DNA of 64,000 bases from positions 1,601,483 through 1,665,482 of the forward strand of contig CAVSQX010000001.1 of the NCBI GenBank assembly GCA_963730225.1, given 5' to 3'. The notes beneath the pieces were generated by a model that was not told the DNA's origin, searched no databases, and saw only the letters and a program-made list of their open reading frames with translations. Source of the DNA: CAVSQX01 sp963730225. GTDB taxonomy: Bacteria; Planctomycetota; Phycisphaerae; Tepidisphaerales; Tepidisphaeraceae. Position numbers and translations under genes: made by a program. This document shows positions 26,306 through 33,958 of this stretch, one piece after another (within the stretch, counting starts at the first letter, position 1; every line of letters begins with the position of its first letter).

Positions 26306-27029
26306 TGGAGCGGCCGCCGTCGAGGTGGATGACCTGGCCGGTGATGTAGGAGCCGGCGGTCACGAGGAAATAGACCAGCGCGGCCGCGTCCTGTGGGGTG
26401 CCGGATCGGGCCAGGGGAACGCGCTTCAGGTATTTCTGTTTTTCTTCTTCCGGATAATTCTGCGGCCATTCGATCGTGCCGGGGGCGATGCCGTTGACGG
26501 TAACTTCGGGGGCGAGTTCGCGCGCTAAACCGAGCGTGAGATTCAGCAACGCGGCTTTGCTGGCGCAATAGGCCAGGAATTTCGGCGCCGGTTTTTCCGC
26601 CAGGAGATCGAGCATGTTGACGATGTGACCGTGCGACGAACGCATGGTTGATGCAAACGCCTGACAAAGCAATAGCGGAGATTCGACGTGAATGGCCATC
26701 AGGCGGCGAAGCTGGATGGAACTGGTTTCGGCCAGGCTGCTGGGGGAATAAATGGAAGCGTTGTTCACGAGCACATTCAACTGGCCGAATTCTTCGAGAA
26801 CGCCGGCGGAAATGCGCTTGGTCGATTCTTCCGGGTTGCCCAGATCAGCGGTGATGGCCAGGGCCCGCCGACCCTTGCTTTGCAATTCGGCGATCAGTCC
26901 ATCGGCTTCGGTTTTGCTTTGGAGATAGGTGAAAGCGATATCGAAACCGCCGTCGGCCAGGCGAAATGCGATGGCTCGGCCAACGCGCTTGGCTTCGCCG
27001 GTGATCAGGGCTACGCGTGCATCGGACAT
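26298..27029 (-). CDS. Short-chain dehydrogenase/reductase, pteridine-reductase-like
   Basis: A 243-residue NAD(P)-dependent oxidoreductase of the classical SDR fold. The cofactor loop is ALITGEAKRVGRAIA (Lys-Arg-x-Gly variant seen in pteridine reductases/FolM), with NNAS at 86-89 and the catalytic Tyr-x3-Lys in AYCASK. The usual Ser before it is replaced in VNMLDLLAEKP, where an Asp is found, again as in PTR1/FolM enzymes. It ends with YITGQVIHLDGGRS, the standard SDR C-terminal motif. The start ATG at 27029 gives MSDARVALITG. The predicted role is reduction of a pterin or a related carbonyl compound. Its 3' end overlaps hisB by 8 nt in convergent orientation. Confidence 0.85.
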   Translation of the reverse strand: MSDARVALITGEAKRVGRAIAFRLADGGFDIAFTYLQSKTEADGLIAELQSKGRRALAITADLGNPEESTKRISAGVLEEFGQLNVLVNNASIYSPSSLAETSSIQLRRLMAIHVESPLLLCQAFASTMRSSHGHIVNMLDLLAEKPAPKFLAYCASKAALLNLTLGLARELAPEVTVNGIAPGTIEWPQNYPEEEKQKYLKRVPLARSGTPQDAAALVYFLVTAGSYITGQVIHLDGGRSIT

Positions 27030-27082
27030 GGCAAAGAGCATAACGGAAATGCAGAAATAATTGGTCGGCGGACGAAAAGCAT

Positions 27083-27111
27083 TTGACAAACTCGGTCCGA
27101 TTGGAGATATT
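27083..27111 (+). promoter_or_regulatory. Sigma70-like promoter upstream of the ABC/DUF1854 operon
   Basis: TTGACA (27083-27088) is separated by exactly 17 nt from GATATT (27106-27111). It would start a leader of about 215 nt that contains a short ORF and an intrinsic terminator ahead of the ABC transporter gene. Confidence 0.5.
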
Positions 27112-27196
27112 CGCCGCTTCCAAATCGGAGAAGTTCTCGAACATGCGTTGCGTAACCAACATTCATATTCGCAGCCGAAAGGAATTCGGAGCCCCG

Positions 27197-27253
27197 ATGT
27201 CGAACGGCCCGATTCTTAACAGGCCGCGCTGGCGGGAGGCGATGAACGGTTAG
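27197..27253 (+). CDS. Possible 18-aa leader peptide
   Basis: ATG at 27197 opens MSNGPILNRPRWREAMNG and a TAG, preceded by GAAAGGAATTCGGAG. An in-frame ATG at 27143 would give 36 residues. It sits in the leader RNA between the promoter and the intrinsic terminator of the ABC operon, which is the usual place of an attenuation peptide. There is no run of one amino acid, so what it would sense is unclear. Evidence is positional only. Confidence 0.3.
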   Translation: MSNGPILNRPRWREAMNG

Positions 27254-27284
27254 AACGCATCGATTCCTCTTTTGACGATAAACG

Positions 27285-27321
27285 CCACGCGGCTTGCCAA
27301 TGCGAGCCGCGTGGTTTTTTT
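27285..27321 (+). terminator. Intrinsic terminator just before the ABC transporter start
   Basis: CCACGCGGCT and AGCCGCGTGG form a perfect 10-bp stem with a 10-nt loop, followed by seven Ts. It ends 12 nt before the ATG of the ABC transporter gene. That position suggests conditional read-through (attenuation), or else termination of a short upstream transcript. Confidence 0.75.
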
Positions 27322-27333
27322 GTGGGATTGGAT

Positions 27334-29616
27334 ATGACGACGAGCCAACTTGAAATTTCTGAACGCTGGTCGGAGACGGAATTGCCGGCGAAGCTGCGGG
27401 CCATGGTGGATGGACAGTTGAACGGGCAATCCGTTGTCGCCTGGGCGCAGTTCGATCTGGATGATGAAAATCGGTATGCCGAGCAGTTCGCGGTGTTGAC
27501 CGAGCGGAAACTGATCGTGCTGGGGCGGCGGCCGATGACGCTGGAGCTGGCGGATATTGCGGAAGCGAAAATCGTCGAGGGGTTGGGCGTCGATCGGCTC
27601 AATCTGATCGTCGATGGAAAGCTGGCGGCGCAACTGCGGTATTCGCGGCGGTTCCGGCGGGAGATGACTCGGCTGCATCGCAAACTCGAGCGGCGATTGC
27701 CGGGCGGAGATCTGGAAAAGCCGGATTGGTTGGAAGCGGCGGAACGGGAAGCGCAGGAGCGCGAGCATTGTCCCAAGTGCGGGCAACTCATTCCGGCGTA
27801 CGCGGAGGGAGTTTGTCCGCAGTGCCTGGCGACGCGGAAAATTTTGTGGCGATTGCTGGATGTCGCCAAGCCGTATCGCTGGCGGGTTCGGATGGCTTTG
27901 CTGCTGACGATGGTGTGGTCGGCCCTGGTCGCGGCTCCGACGATTTTGCAGCAGCGGCTGATCGATCAGGCGATTGTGCCGACAGCACAATGGGCCGCGC
28001 CGGCGTCGGTGCGAATGGAGCGGCTGGTGATCTGGACCTCGCTGCTGATTGTGACCATCGTGGTCAGCGAAATATGCGGCGGAGCGCGGCTGAGAATTCT
28101 GGCGATGCTGGGCGCGCGGCTCACGGCGGATTTGCGCAATCTGGTTTATCAGCATCTGCACGAGCTTTCGCTGCGGTATTTTTCCAAGCGACGAACGGGC
28201 AGCCTGATTACGCGGGTGACCAACGATACCGATCGGTTGTGGGATTTTATCGTCTTCGGCTCGGTCGATCTGGTGCGCGATGTGGCGATGATTTTCTTCT
28301 TTGCCGCAGCGATGTTCTGGATGAATTGGCGATTGGCGCTGGTGGCGCTGTTGCCGCTGCCACCGCTGGCGATTCTGACATACCGGCGCGGAATGAAAAT
28401 GCAAAGCATGTTCGGCAGATTGTGGACGTATTGGAGCCGATTGACGGCCGTCGTCGGCGATGCGCTGCCGGGTGTGAAGGTCGTGAAGGCGTTTGCCAAT
28501 GAAGAACGGGAAGTTCGGCGGTTCGCCGATCGCAGCGAGGAATTCAGGGAGAAGGAATCGGAGATTCACCGGGTGTGGACGACGCTGTCGCCGATGGTCA
28601 GCGGGATCATGCGGCTGGGCGGTTTGCTGGTGTGGATCGTCGGCGGATGGATCATCATTCGCAACTGGTCGGAAGGAATCACGCTGGGCGTGCTGGTGGC
28701 GTTTACGTCGTTCGTGTGGCAGTTCTATCAACCGATCATGGAGCTGGCCAACAGCAATCGGATGGTGACTCGGGCGGCGACCAGTGCGCGGCGGATTTTT
28801 GAGGTGCTGGATACTCCGCCGGAGATCTATTCCAAGCCGCAGGCGATCGTGAAGGAGACCCTGGAAGGGAACGTGGAATTTCGGCATGTCGCTTTCAGTT
28901 ATGAAGGAGCCCAGCCGGCGCTGCGCGATGTTTCGCTGGCGGTCCAGAGCGGGCAGATGATCGGTCTGTGCGGGCCTAGCGGCGCGGGAAAGAGCACGTT
29001 CGTGAACTTGATGTGTCGATTTTACGACGTGACAGATGGACAGATTTTGATCGATGGCGTGGATATTCGGGATTACGACGTGCATTGGCTGCGAAAACAA
29101 ATTGGGATTGTGTTGCAGGAGCCGTATCTATTTCACGGAACGGTGGCGGAGAATATTCGTTACGGCAACGCCGAGGCGGACGATCAGCAGGTGATTCGCG
29201 CCGCCAAGGCGGCCAACGCGCATGATTTCATCGTGGGATTTGCGGATGGGTACGACACGATGGTGGGCGAGCGCGGGCAGAGTTTATCGGGCGGTGAGCG
29301 TCAACGGATCAGCATCGCCCGCGCTATTCTGCATAGCCCGCGCATCCTCATCCTGGATGAGGCGACCAGCTCGGTGGACAGCGAAACGGAGAAGGAAATA
29401 CAACAGGCTTTGGACCGATTAGTGCAGGGCCGGACCACGTTTGCCATCGCACATCGGCTTAGCACGCTAACGGCGGCGGATCGATTGATCGTGCTGGACA
29501 AGGGAAAAGTCGTGGAACAGGGCGTGCACAGTGAATTGGTGAGCAAGGAAGGCGGTGTCTATGCGAAGCTGCATCAGACGCAGATGGAAATGGCGATGTT
29601 AGTTGCAATTCGGTGA
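27334..29616 (+). CDS. Hybrid ABC exporter with N-terminal sensor-like and zinc-ribbon domains
   Basis: A 760-residue half-transporter with its own ATPase. Residues 1-125 form a small beta-rich domain of PH-like appearance (VLTERKLIVLGRRPMTLELA). A C4 zinc ribbon follows (Cys146/149 and Cys161/164; CPKCG...CPQCL), then six transmembrane helices (about 175-480) and a nucleotide-binding domain (about 510-755) with GPSGAGKS, LSGGERQR, ILILDEATSSVDSE and IAHRLS. Standard exporters lack the first two domains. Together with the DUF1854 gene downstream it matches what has been called the cyanophycin-metabolism-associated ABC transporter; the link to cyanophycin is from genome context in other bacteria, and no cyanophycin synthetase is in view. 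Start ATG at 27334. Confidence 0.85.
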   Translation: MTTSQLEISERWSETELPAKLRAMVDGQLNGQSVVAWAQFDLDDENRYAEQFAVLTERKLIVLGRRPMTLELADIAEAKIVEGLGVDRLNLIVDGKLAAQLRYSRRFRREMTRLHRKLERRLPGGDLEKPDWLEAAEREAQEREHCPKCGQLIPAYAEGVCPQCLATRKILWRLLDVAKPYRWRVRMALLLTMVWSALVAAPTILQQRLIDQAIVPTAQWAAPASVRMERLVIWTSLLIVTIVVSEICGGARLRILAMLGARLTADLRNLVYQHLHELSLRYFSKRRTGSLITRVTNDTDRLWDFIVFGSVDLVRDVAMIFFFAAAMFWMNWRLALVALLPLPPLAILTYRRGMKMQSMFGRLWTYWSRLTAVVGDALPGVKVVKAFANEEREVRRFADRSEEFREKESEIHRVWTTLSPMVSGIMRLGGLLVWIVGGWIIIRNWSEGITLGVLVAFTSFVWQFYQPIMELANSNRMVTRAATSARRIFEVLDTPPEIYSKPQAIVKETLEGNVEFRHVAFSYEGAQPALRDVSLAVQSGQMIGLCGPSGAGKSTFVNLMCRFYDVTDGQILIDGVDIRDYDVHWLRKQIGIVLQEPYLFHGTVAENIRYGNAEADDQQVIRAAKAANAHDFIVGFADGYDTMVGERGQSLSGGERQRISIARAILHSPRILILDEATSSVDSETEKEIQQALDRLVQGRTTFAIAHRLSTLTAADRLIVLDKGKVVEQGVHSELVSKEGGVYAKLHQTQMEMAMLVAIR

Positions 29617-29628
29617 TTTTTTTTGGAA

Positions 29629-29644
29629 GCAAACCGCGGTTTGC
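29629..29644. promoter_or_regulatory. Perfect 16-bp palindrome after the ABC gene
   Basis: GCAAACCGCGGTTTGC is a perfect palindrome 12 nt after the ABC transporter stop, preceded by a run of eight Ts. It is 63 nt before the next gene. It could be an operator or a small hairpin; there is no T-run after it. Confidence 0.3.
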
Positions 29645-29706
29645 GGCCACAGTAGTGCAGATGGGTGAGACTGCGAATCTTGCGAGCAATTTATTCGAGG
29701 TTTGAC

Positions 29707-30107
29707 ATGGTTGCGGAAAGACAGAATGTGGAATCATCAAGGGGTCGAGCACAGGGCGACGCCGGGCTGAGCGTGTCGGTGGTGGACAACTGGCACCGGG
29801 AATGGTCGAAGGTTCTGGAATCGATTGACACGGCCGGTCATCGCGATGTGTTGAGGCTGGACCTGGACGGCTGGCTGTCAGCTCGGCAGAGCGTGGTGGC
29901 GGCGTTCGTGGGCGGACGGGCGGTCGGGCATCTGATATTTCATGTGACGCCGGTGGCCTCGGCGGCCGGGGGAATTTCGCTGGAAGCGCGGGTGGATGCG
30001 ATCCGCACGGGCGACAATCGGCGAGACATTCAGCGGGCATTGGCCGCAACGGCCGAGGCGCAGTGCGAAATGTTTTGCAGTGCCAGAGCTTCAAGATGCA
30101 AGGATGA
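29707..30107 (+). CDS. GNAT-like small protein, possible frameshift at the 3' end
   Basis: About 133 residues, start MVAERQNVESSRG at 29707. The core VVAAFVGGRAVGHLIFHVTP followed by LEARVDAIRTGDNRRDIQRALAAT resembles strands 3-4 and the acetyl-CoA-binding helix of GNAT acetyltransferases, but this is a weak match. In the raw sequence the frame runs on to 30285 inside the next gene and turns Arg/Gly/Ala-rich after codon ~125. One missing base near 30073 would make it end LQCQSFKMQG with a TGA overlapping the ATG of the DUF1854 gene (ATGA), a natural operon junction. It lies between the ABC exporter and the DUF1854 gene. Confidence 0.45.
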
Positions 30108-30586
30108 ATCAAGCAATGGCACAGGGATTCAACCTGAGTACGGACCAGCGCGGGCGGCTGGTGCTGCGCCGCGCGGGCCAGGAGGACGTGGTGGACGTGC
30201 GGCTTCGGCGGGCGTTTCCGCTCACGCATTTGAATCGGCATATCAGTCTTCGATCCAGCGACGGCAAGGAACTGTTGTTGATTGACAATTTGGAGAACCT
30301 GCCCGGGGCCGATCGTGAGTTGATCGAGCAGACTCTGGCGGGGGAGAGCTTTGTTCCTCAAATTCGGCGTGTAGAGAACGTGGACGTTCGCTTCGGATAT
30401 CAACAGTGGAAGGTTCAGACCGATCGCGGAGCGGCGGAGTTCCGGGTGCAGGAGCGGGAGGACATTCGATTTCTGGCGGATGGGCGATTTCGCATTAAAG
30501 ACGCTGACGGCAATGTTTATGAGATGCCGGCGGTGGCGAAAATGGACGAGGGGAGCCGTCGGGCGGTGGCGGCGCTGTTGGCTTGA
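30104..30586 (+). CDS. DUF1854 domain protein
   Basis: A 160-residue soluble protein of the DUF1854 family: LSTDQRGRLVLRRAGQED near the N-terminus, VRLRRAFPLTHLNRHISL, a helix around NLPGADRELIEQTL, then a strand-rich half with VENVDVRFGYQQWKVQTDRG and IRFLADGRFRIKDADGNVYE. The function is unknown; the family co-occurs with the hybrid ABC exporter type found just upstream, and in some bacteria with cyanophycin genes. The start MNQAMAQGF at 30104 is the best guess; ATG at 30116 or GTG at 30080 are alternatives. An imperfect intrinsic terminator follows. Confidence 0.75.
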   Translation: MNQAMAQGFNLSTDQRGRLVLRRAGQEDVVDVRLRRAFPLTHLNRHISLRSSDGKELLLIDNLENLPGADRELIEQTLAGESFVPQIRRVENVDVRFGYQQWKVQTDRGAAEFRVQEREDIRFLADGRFRIKDADGNVYEMPAVAKMDEGSRRAVAALLA

Positions 30587-30616
30587 ACAATTCGGCATGA
30601 TCGGTACACTTCGGCT

Positions 30617-30655
30617 CAGCCGCGGCGGGAAAAAAAATCGCCGGCGGCTGTTTTT
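30617..30655 (+). terminator. Imperfect intrinsic terminator before rpsU
   Basis: CAGCCGCGGCG and CGCCGGCGGCTG pair with one bulged base around an A-rich 11-nt loop, followed by five Ts. It closes the ABC/DUF1854 operon, 26 nt before the rpsU start. Confidence 0.6.
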
Positions 30656-30680
30656 ATCGCATCAAAGAGGCAAGACGCGC

Positions 30681-30860
30681 ATGATAAAAGTCAAGAGTCG
30701 AGGAAACGAGACGGCCGAGCAGATGTTGCGGCGATTCAAGAAGATGTGTGAGAAGGAAGGTTTGACCAAGGACATCAAGCGGATCGCGTATTACGAGAAG
30801 CCCAGCGAAAAACGCCGTCGGCGGATGCGCAGCAAACCCCGCATCAAGCCGATGCGGTAA
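30681..30860 (+). CDS. rpsU: 30S ribosomal protein bS21
   Basis: A 59-residue, strongly basic protein of the small ribosomal subunit involved in mRNA engagement. It starts MIKVKSRGNETAEQMLRRFKK and ends in an Arg/Lys-rich tail (EKRRRRMRSKPRIKPMR), with the internal KKMCEKEGLTKDIKRIAYYEKP stretch typical of bS21. The ATG at 30681 has AGAGG upstream. The length is at the short end of the family (about 60-75). It lies 24 nt before the ABC ATPase gene and may be co-transcribed with it. Confidence 0.93.
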   Translation: MIKVKSRGNETAEQMLRRFKKMCEKEGLTKDIKRIAYYEKPSEKRRRRMRSKPRIKPMR

Positions 30861-30884
30861 TTCTTACAAGCCCTTTAGTCTTCA

Positions 30885-31796
30885 ATGTCTGGCGGAAATT
30901 CCGAGGCAGTTGAAACCGAGAATCTGACCAAAGTCTATAAAGACTTCTGGGGCCGGGACAAGGTACGGGCACTGGAAGACCTGACGCTGACGATCCACCG
31001 GGGAGAAGTATTTGGGCTGCTGGGGCCGAATGGCTCGGGGAAAAGCACGACGATCAAGTTGCTGCTGGGATTGATTTTCCCCACCCGCGGCTCGGCGAGA
31101 ATTCTGGGCCAGCCGGCGGGCAACACCCTCATCAATGAAAAGATCGGATTTCTGCCGGAGGAATCGTATCTGTATCGGTTCCTCAACGGGGAAGAGATTC
31201 TGAAATTCTACGGGCGGCTGTTCAAGATCGATCGGCGGACGCTCAAAACGCGGGTGCCGGAATTGCTGGATATCGTGGGGCTGGATGCCAAGGCACGAAA
31301 GCGAAAGCTGCGGGAATATTCCAAGGGAATGGCCCGGCGAATCGGGCTGGCGCAGGCGCTGATTAATAATCCGGAATTGATTCTGCTCGATGAGCCGACG
31401 ACGGGGCTGGACCCGATCGGAACGCGGGAGATGAAGGATTTAATTCTGTCGCTCAAGGAGCAGGGCAAAACAGTTTTGTTGTGCAGCCATCTGCTGGCGG
31501 ACGTGCAGGATGTGTGCGACCGCATCACGATTCTGTTCCGCGGAAGAATGCAGACGCTGGGACAGGTGAAAGACCTGCTTCAGGTGCGCGACGTAACGCA
31601 AATCGAGGCCCGTGGAATGACCGACACGCAGATTGCGGAATTGCGATCGAGCCTGTCGCGGCTGGGCATCAGCGATTCAAAAATTACCCATCCGACGACG
31701 ACGCTGGAAGATCTGTTCATGCGTATCATTCGAGAGAACACCGGGGCGGGCAATGGACAGTCGATCAGTTACACGGGATCGCACGAGGTAAGGTGA
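30885..31796 (+). CDS. ABC transporter ATP-binding protein
   Basis: A 303-residue cytoplasmic ATPase subunit of an ABC-2-type system. Walker A is GPNGSGKST at 47-55, Q-loop region GFLPEESYLY, signature YSKGMARR, Walker B ELILLDEPTTGLD and H-loop CSHLL. The C-terminal 80 residues form the extra domain common in ABC-2 ATPases. A short inverted repeat and the permease gene follow, then a membrane-anchored protein and a Tat phosphoesterase, a four-gene run on the plus strand. The N-terminus MSGGNSEAVETENLTKVY at 30885 has only a weak ribosome site. The substrate is unknown; the Leu/Gly signature variant YSKGM is seen in exporters of this type. Confidence 0.93.
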   Translation: MSGGNSEAVETENLTKVYKDFWGRDKVRALEDLTLTIHRGEVFGLLGPNGSGKSTTIKLLLGLIFPTRGSARILGQPAGNTLINEKIGFLPEESYLYRFLNGEEILKFYGRLFKIDRRTLKTRVPELLDIVGLDAKARKRKLREYSKGMARRIGLAQALINNPELILLDEPTTGLDPIGTREMKDLILSLKEQGKTVLLCSHLLADVQDVCDRITILFRGRMQTLGQVKDLLQVRDVTQIEARGMTDTQIAELRSSLSRLGISDSKITHPTTTLEDLFMRIIRENTGAGNGQSISYTGSHEVR

Positions 31797-31805
31797 GAAA
31801 GAGAA

Positions 31806-31859
31806 TGATGAATGCAGAATGATGAATGCAGAATTTAATTCATCATTCTGCATTCATCA
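31806..31859. repeat. Perfect 22-bp inverted repeat, GATGAAT word type
   Basis: Left arm 31806-31827 (TGATGAATGCAGAATGATGA...) is the exact reverse complement of 31838-31859, with a 10-nt loop. Both arms are built of GATGAAT/GCAGAAT words, and more copies of the right-arm word extend to 31876. It lies between the ABC ATPase stop and the permease start, 29 nt upstream of the latter, so it would be in the operon mRNA. Confidence 0.85.
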
Positions 31860-31888
31860 ATCATCATTCATCATTCGGATCTTGGACC

Positions 31889-33958
31889 ATGCTAGCTAGT
31901 CCCGGCCATTTTTATCTGCTTGCCCTCGATCTTCCGCCGATCGTGGCGGACCATCTGGGCGCGTCCATCGCCGTCGCGGTGGTGTTGATCGGGCTGGTGG
32001 GGTTTGGATTTCGGGACTTGATTCGCTTTCGGCTTCGGCGAACCTGGGCCATCGCCAGCGTCTGCTTTGCCGAATCGATTCGCCGGCGGGTTCTTTGGAT
32101 TACGCCGCTGGCGATTCTGGGCGTCGTTGTCGTCGCGCAATTGCAAAAACCGTTCGATGAGCAGGATGCCATTCGGCAAATCACTAAATTCTGCATCTTC
32201 GCGACCGGTTTGGTGGTCGTCATCAGCGTCATCATTCTGGCCTGCACGAATCTGCCGCGTGAGATCGAAAGCCGCGTTATCTACACGGTGGTGACCAAGC
32301 CCATCACCCGGCTGGAAATCGTGCTGGGGAAGATTCTCGGGTTCTCCTGCGTGTCGGCGGCCATCTTGATCATCATGGGGGTGTTCAGCTTCGGCTATCT
32401 GCATCTGCGGGCGAGATTGTTCGAACAGGACATCGCTGAACGACTGCGAATCGGAGCCGTCGAGTCGATCGCCCGGCCGACGCTGGAACATTATGCGAGC
32501 CAGGGTCTTCTCAACGCCAAATCGCTGGCGACGGCCAATTCCATGCAGATGTTCGCGCGCGATCCGCAGCCCAATCAGCCGCGAAAATATTTCAACGCCG
32601 ACAACATGGTTTTGATTCCTTTCCTGCTGCCAACGAACATGACAGCGCTGGACGATCCGACCGGCAAGGCGGTGGGAATGACGATTCGCCTGCGGGTCGG
32701 ATACGACCCGGCGACGCTGCCCAAGCCGGCGGCCAAGGCGGGTGAAGTGAAGGGTCCGATTCCGCTGCTGGCGTCGACTCAGCCTGCCCCGGCCCCTCCG
32801 CAAATCAACGTGCAGGTGTTCGATTCCAATCAAACGACGGCACTGGCGTCGGAAGTGAACGGCGGCAAACCGATTGCCGTGAATTCGCCGGACGGCACCA
32901 GTTTTGAGATCCCCGTGACCTCGGCCGCCGTCAGCACGCTAACGAAATTCCCGTTCATCTACATCGGCGTGCTGCCGGCGACGGGCAACGTGCAGTTTTG
33001 GGTGGATCAGAGTCCCGCGGAATTGGTCGTGCCGGTTGCGGATCAAACCACGCCGCTGGTGCTGCATCCCGCCAATCCAAACGATCCCACTTCACCGGGC
33101 AAGGTGGTTTTCCTGGGCCGACAAGGAACCTACGGCCAACAACAACTCAAAGGCACGGAAAACGGCAACGCACCGGCCGCCCTTTATGAATTCAGCGGCG
33201 TGCGGGGAATCGCCGACGGAGGCGCGCCGGTTCCCTTCGAGGTGCGCGTGGGGATCGAGCGCGGTGGCGACGAGGCCGAGGATGTGGATTCTCCGACGTT
33301 GATGTCGCTGCAAGTGCGCAATCGCAAAACCGGCCTGCTGAGCCCAAGCGTTGAGTTAAGCCCGGAAAATAACCGCACCGCCTACGGAACGGTGCCCGCC
33401 GACGCGCTGAGCGGCGGAGATTTTGACGTGCTCATTCACTGTCTCACGCCAGGCGACTGGATCGGGATGAATCAGCAGTCGCTGGTTATCGTGCAATCGG
33501 AGAGCAGTTTCGCTTTCAACCTGCTCAAGAGTCTGTTGGTACTTTGGCTGCTGACGATTCTGGTGATCTCCATCTCGATCTTCTGTAGCACGTTTTTGAC
33601 CTGGCCGATCGCGGTGGTGCTGACGCTGGTGATCCTGCTGGGTCACTGGGGCGTGGAGCAGGTCGGCGATGCCGCTACCGCGGGACTGGGACGGCAGTTC
33701 GTGGTGGATTTTGGCGTCCGCGATCCGGCGACGTCCGAGGTGCTCAGCAGCACGGTCGAACATCTCAACAAGCTGCTGGCGATCGCCTCGACGATTTTGC
33801 CCGACATCAGCCAGTTTTCCGCCACCGATGACATCGAGCGCGGCGTGACGATCCCGGCCAGCACGCTGAGGGACGCCGGAACGGTGGTTCTGGGCTTCGG
33901 GCTGCCGCTGGCGGTGCTGGCGTATGTTTTCCTCAAGCACAAGGAGGTTGCCCCGTGA
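31889..33958 (+). CDS. ABC-2 type permease with large extracytoplasmic domain
   Basis: A 689-residue integral membrane protein, the partner of the preceding ATPase. Four hydrophobic helices lie in the first ~185 residues (VAVVLIGLVGFGF, PLAILGVVVVAQL, IFATGLVVVISVIILACT and ILIIMGVFSFGYL). A ~340-residue polar domain follows, rich in Pro/Gly/Thr and presumably outside the cytoplasmic membrane. Two or three helices follow near 540-585 and one at the C-terminus. The large external domain between helices 4 and 5 is unusual for ABC-2 permeases. Start ATG at 31889 (MLASPGHFYLL). Its TGA overlaps the next start (GTGA), so the two are translationally coupled. Confidence 0.8.
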   Translation: MLASPGHFYLLALDLPPIVADHLGASIAVAVVLIGLVGFGFRDLIRFRLRRTWAIASVCFAESIRRRVLWITPLAILGVVVVAQLQKPFDEQDAIRQITKFCIFATGLVVVISVIILACTNLPREIESRVIYTVVTKPITRLEIVLGKILGFSCVSAAILIIMGVFSFGYLHLRARLFEQDIAERLRIGAVESIARPTLEHYASQGLLNAKSLATANSMQMFARDPQPNQPRKYFNADNMVLIPFLLPTNMTALDDPTGKAVGMTIRLRVGYDPATLPKPAAKAGEVKGPIPLLASTQPAPAPPQINVQVFDSNQTTALASEVNGGKPIAVNSPDGTSFEIPVTSAAVSTLTKFPFIYIGVLPATGNVQFWVDQSPAELVVPVADQTTPLVLHPANPNDPTSPGKVVFLGRQGTYGQQQLKGTENGNAPAALYEFSGVRGIADGGAPVPFEVRVGIERGGDEAEDVDSPTLMSLQVRNRKTGLLSPSVELSPENNRTAYGTVPADALSGGDFDVLIHCLTPGDWIGMNQQSLVIVQSESSFAFNLLKSLLVLWLLTILVISISIFCSTFLTWPIAVVLTLVILLGHWGVEQVGDAATAGLGRQFVVDFGVRDPATSEVLSSTVEHLNKLLAIASTILPDISQFSATDDIERGVTIPASTLRDAGTVVLGFGLPLAVLAYVFLKHKEVAP

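Noticed and set aside
27250..29100. 616-codon minus-strand open frame
   Set aside because: Antisense to the ABC exporter with intact Walker motifs; His/Gln/Arg/Pro-rich.
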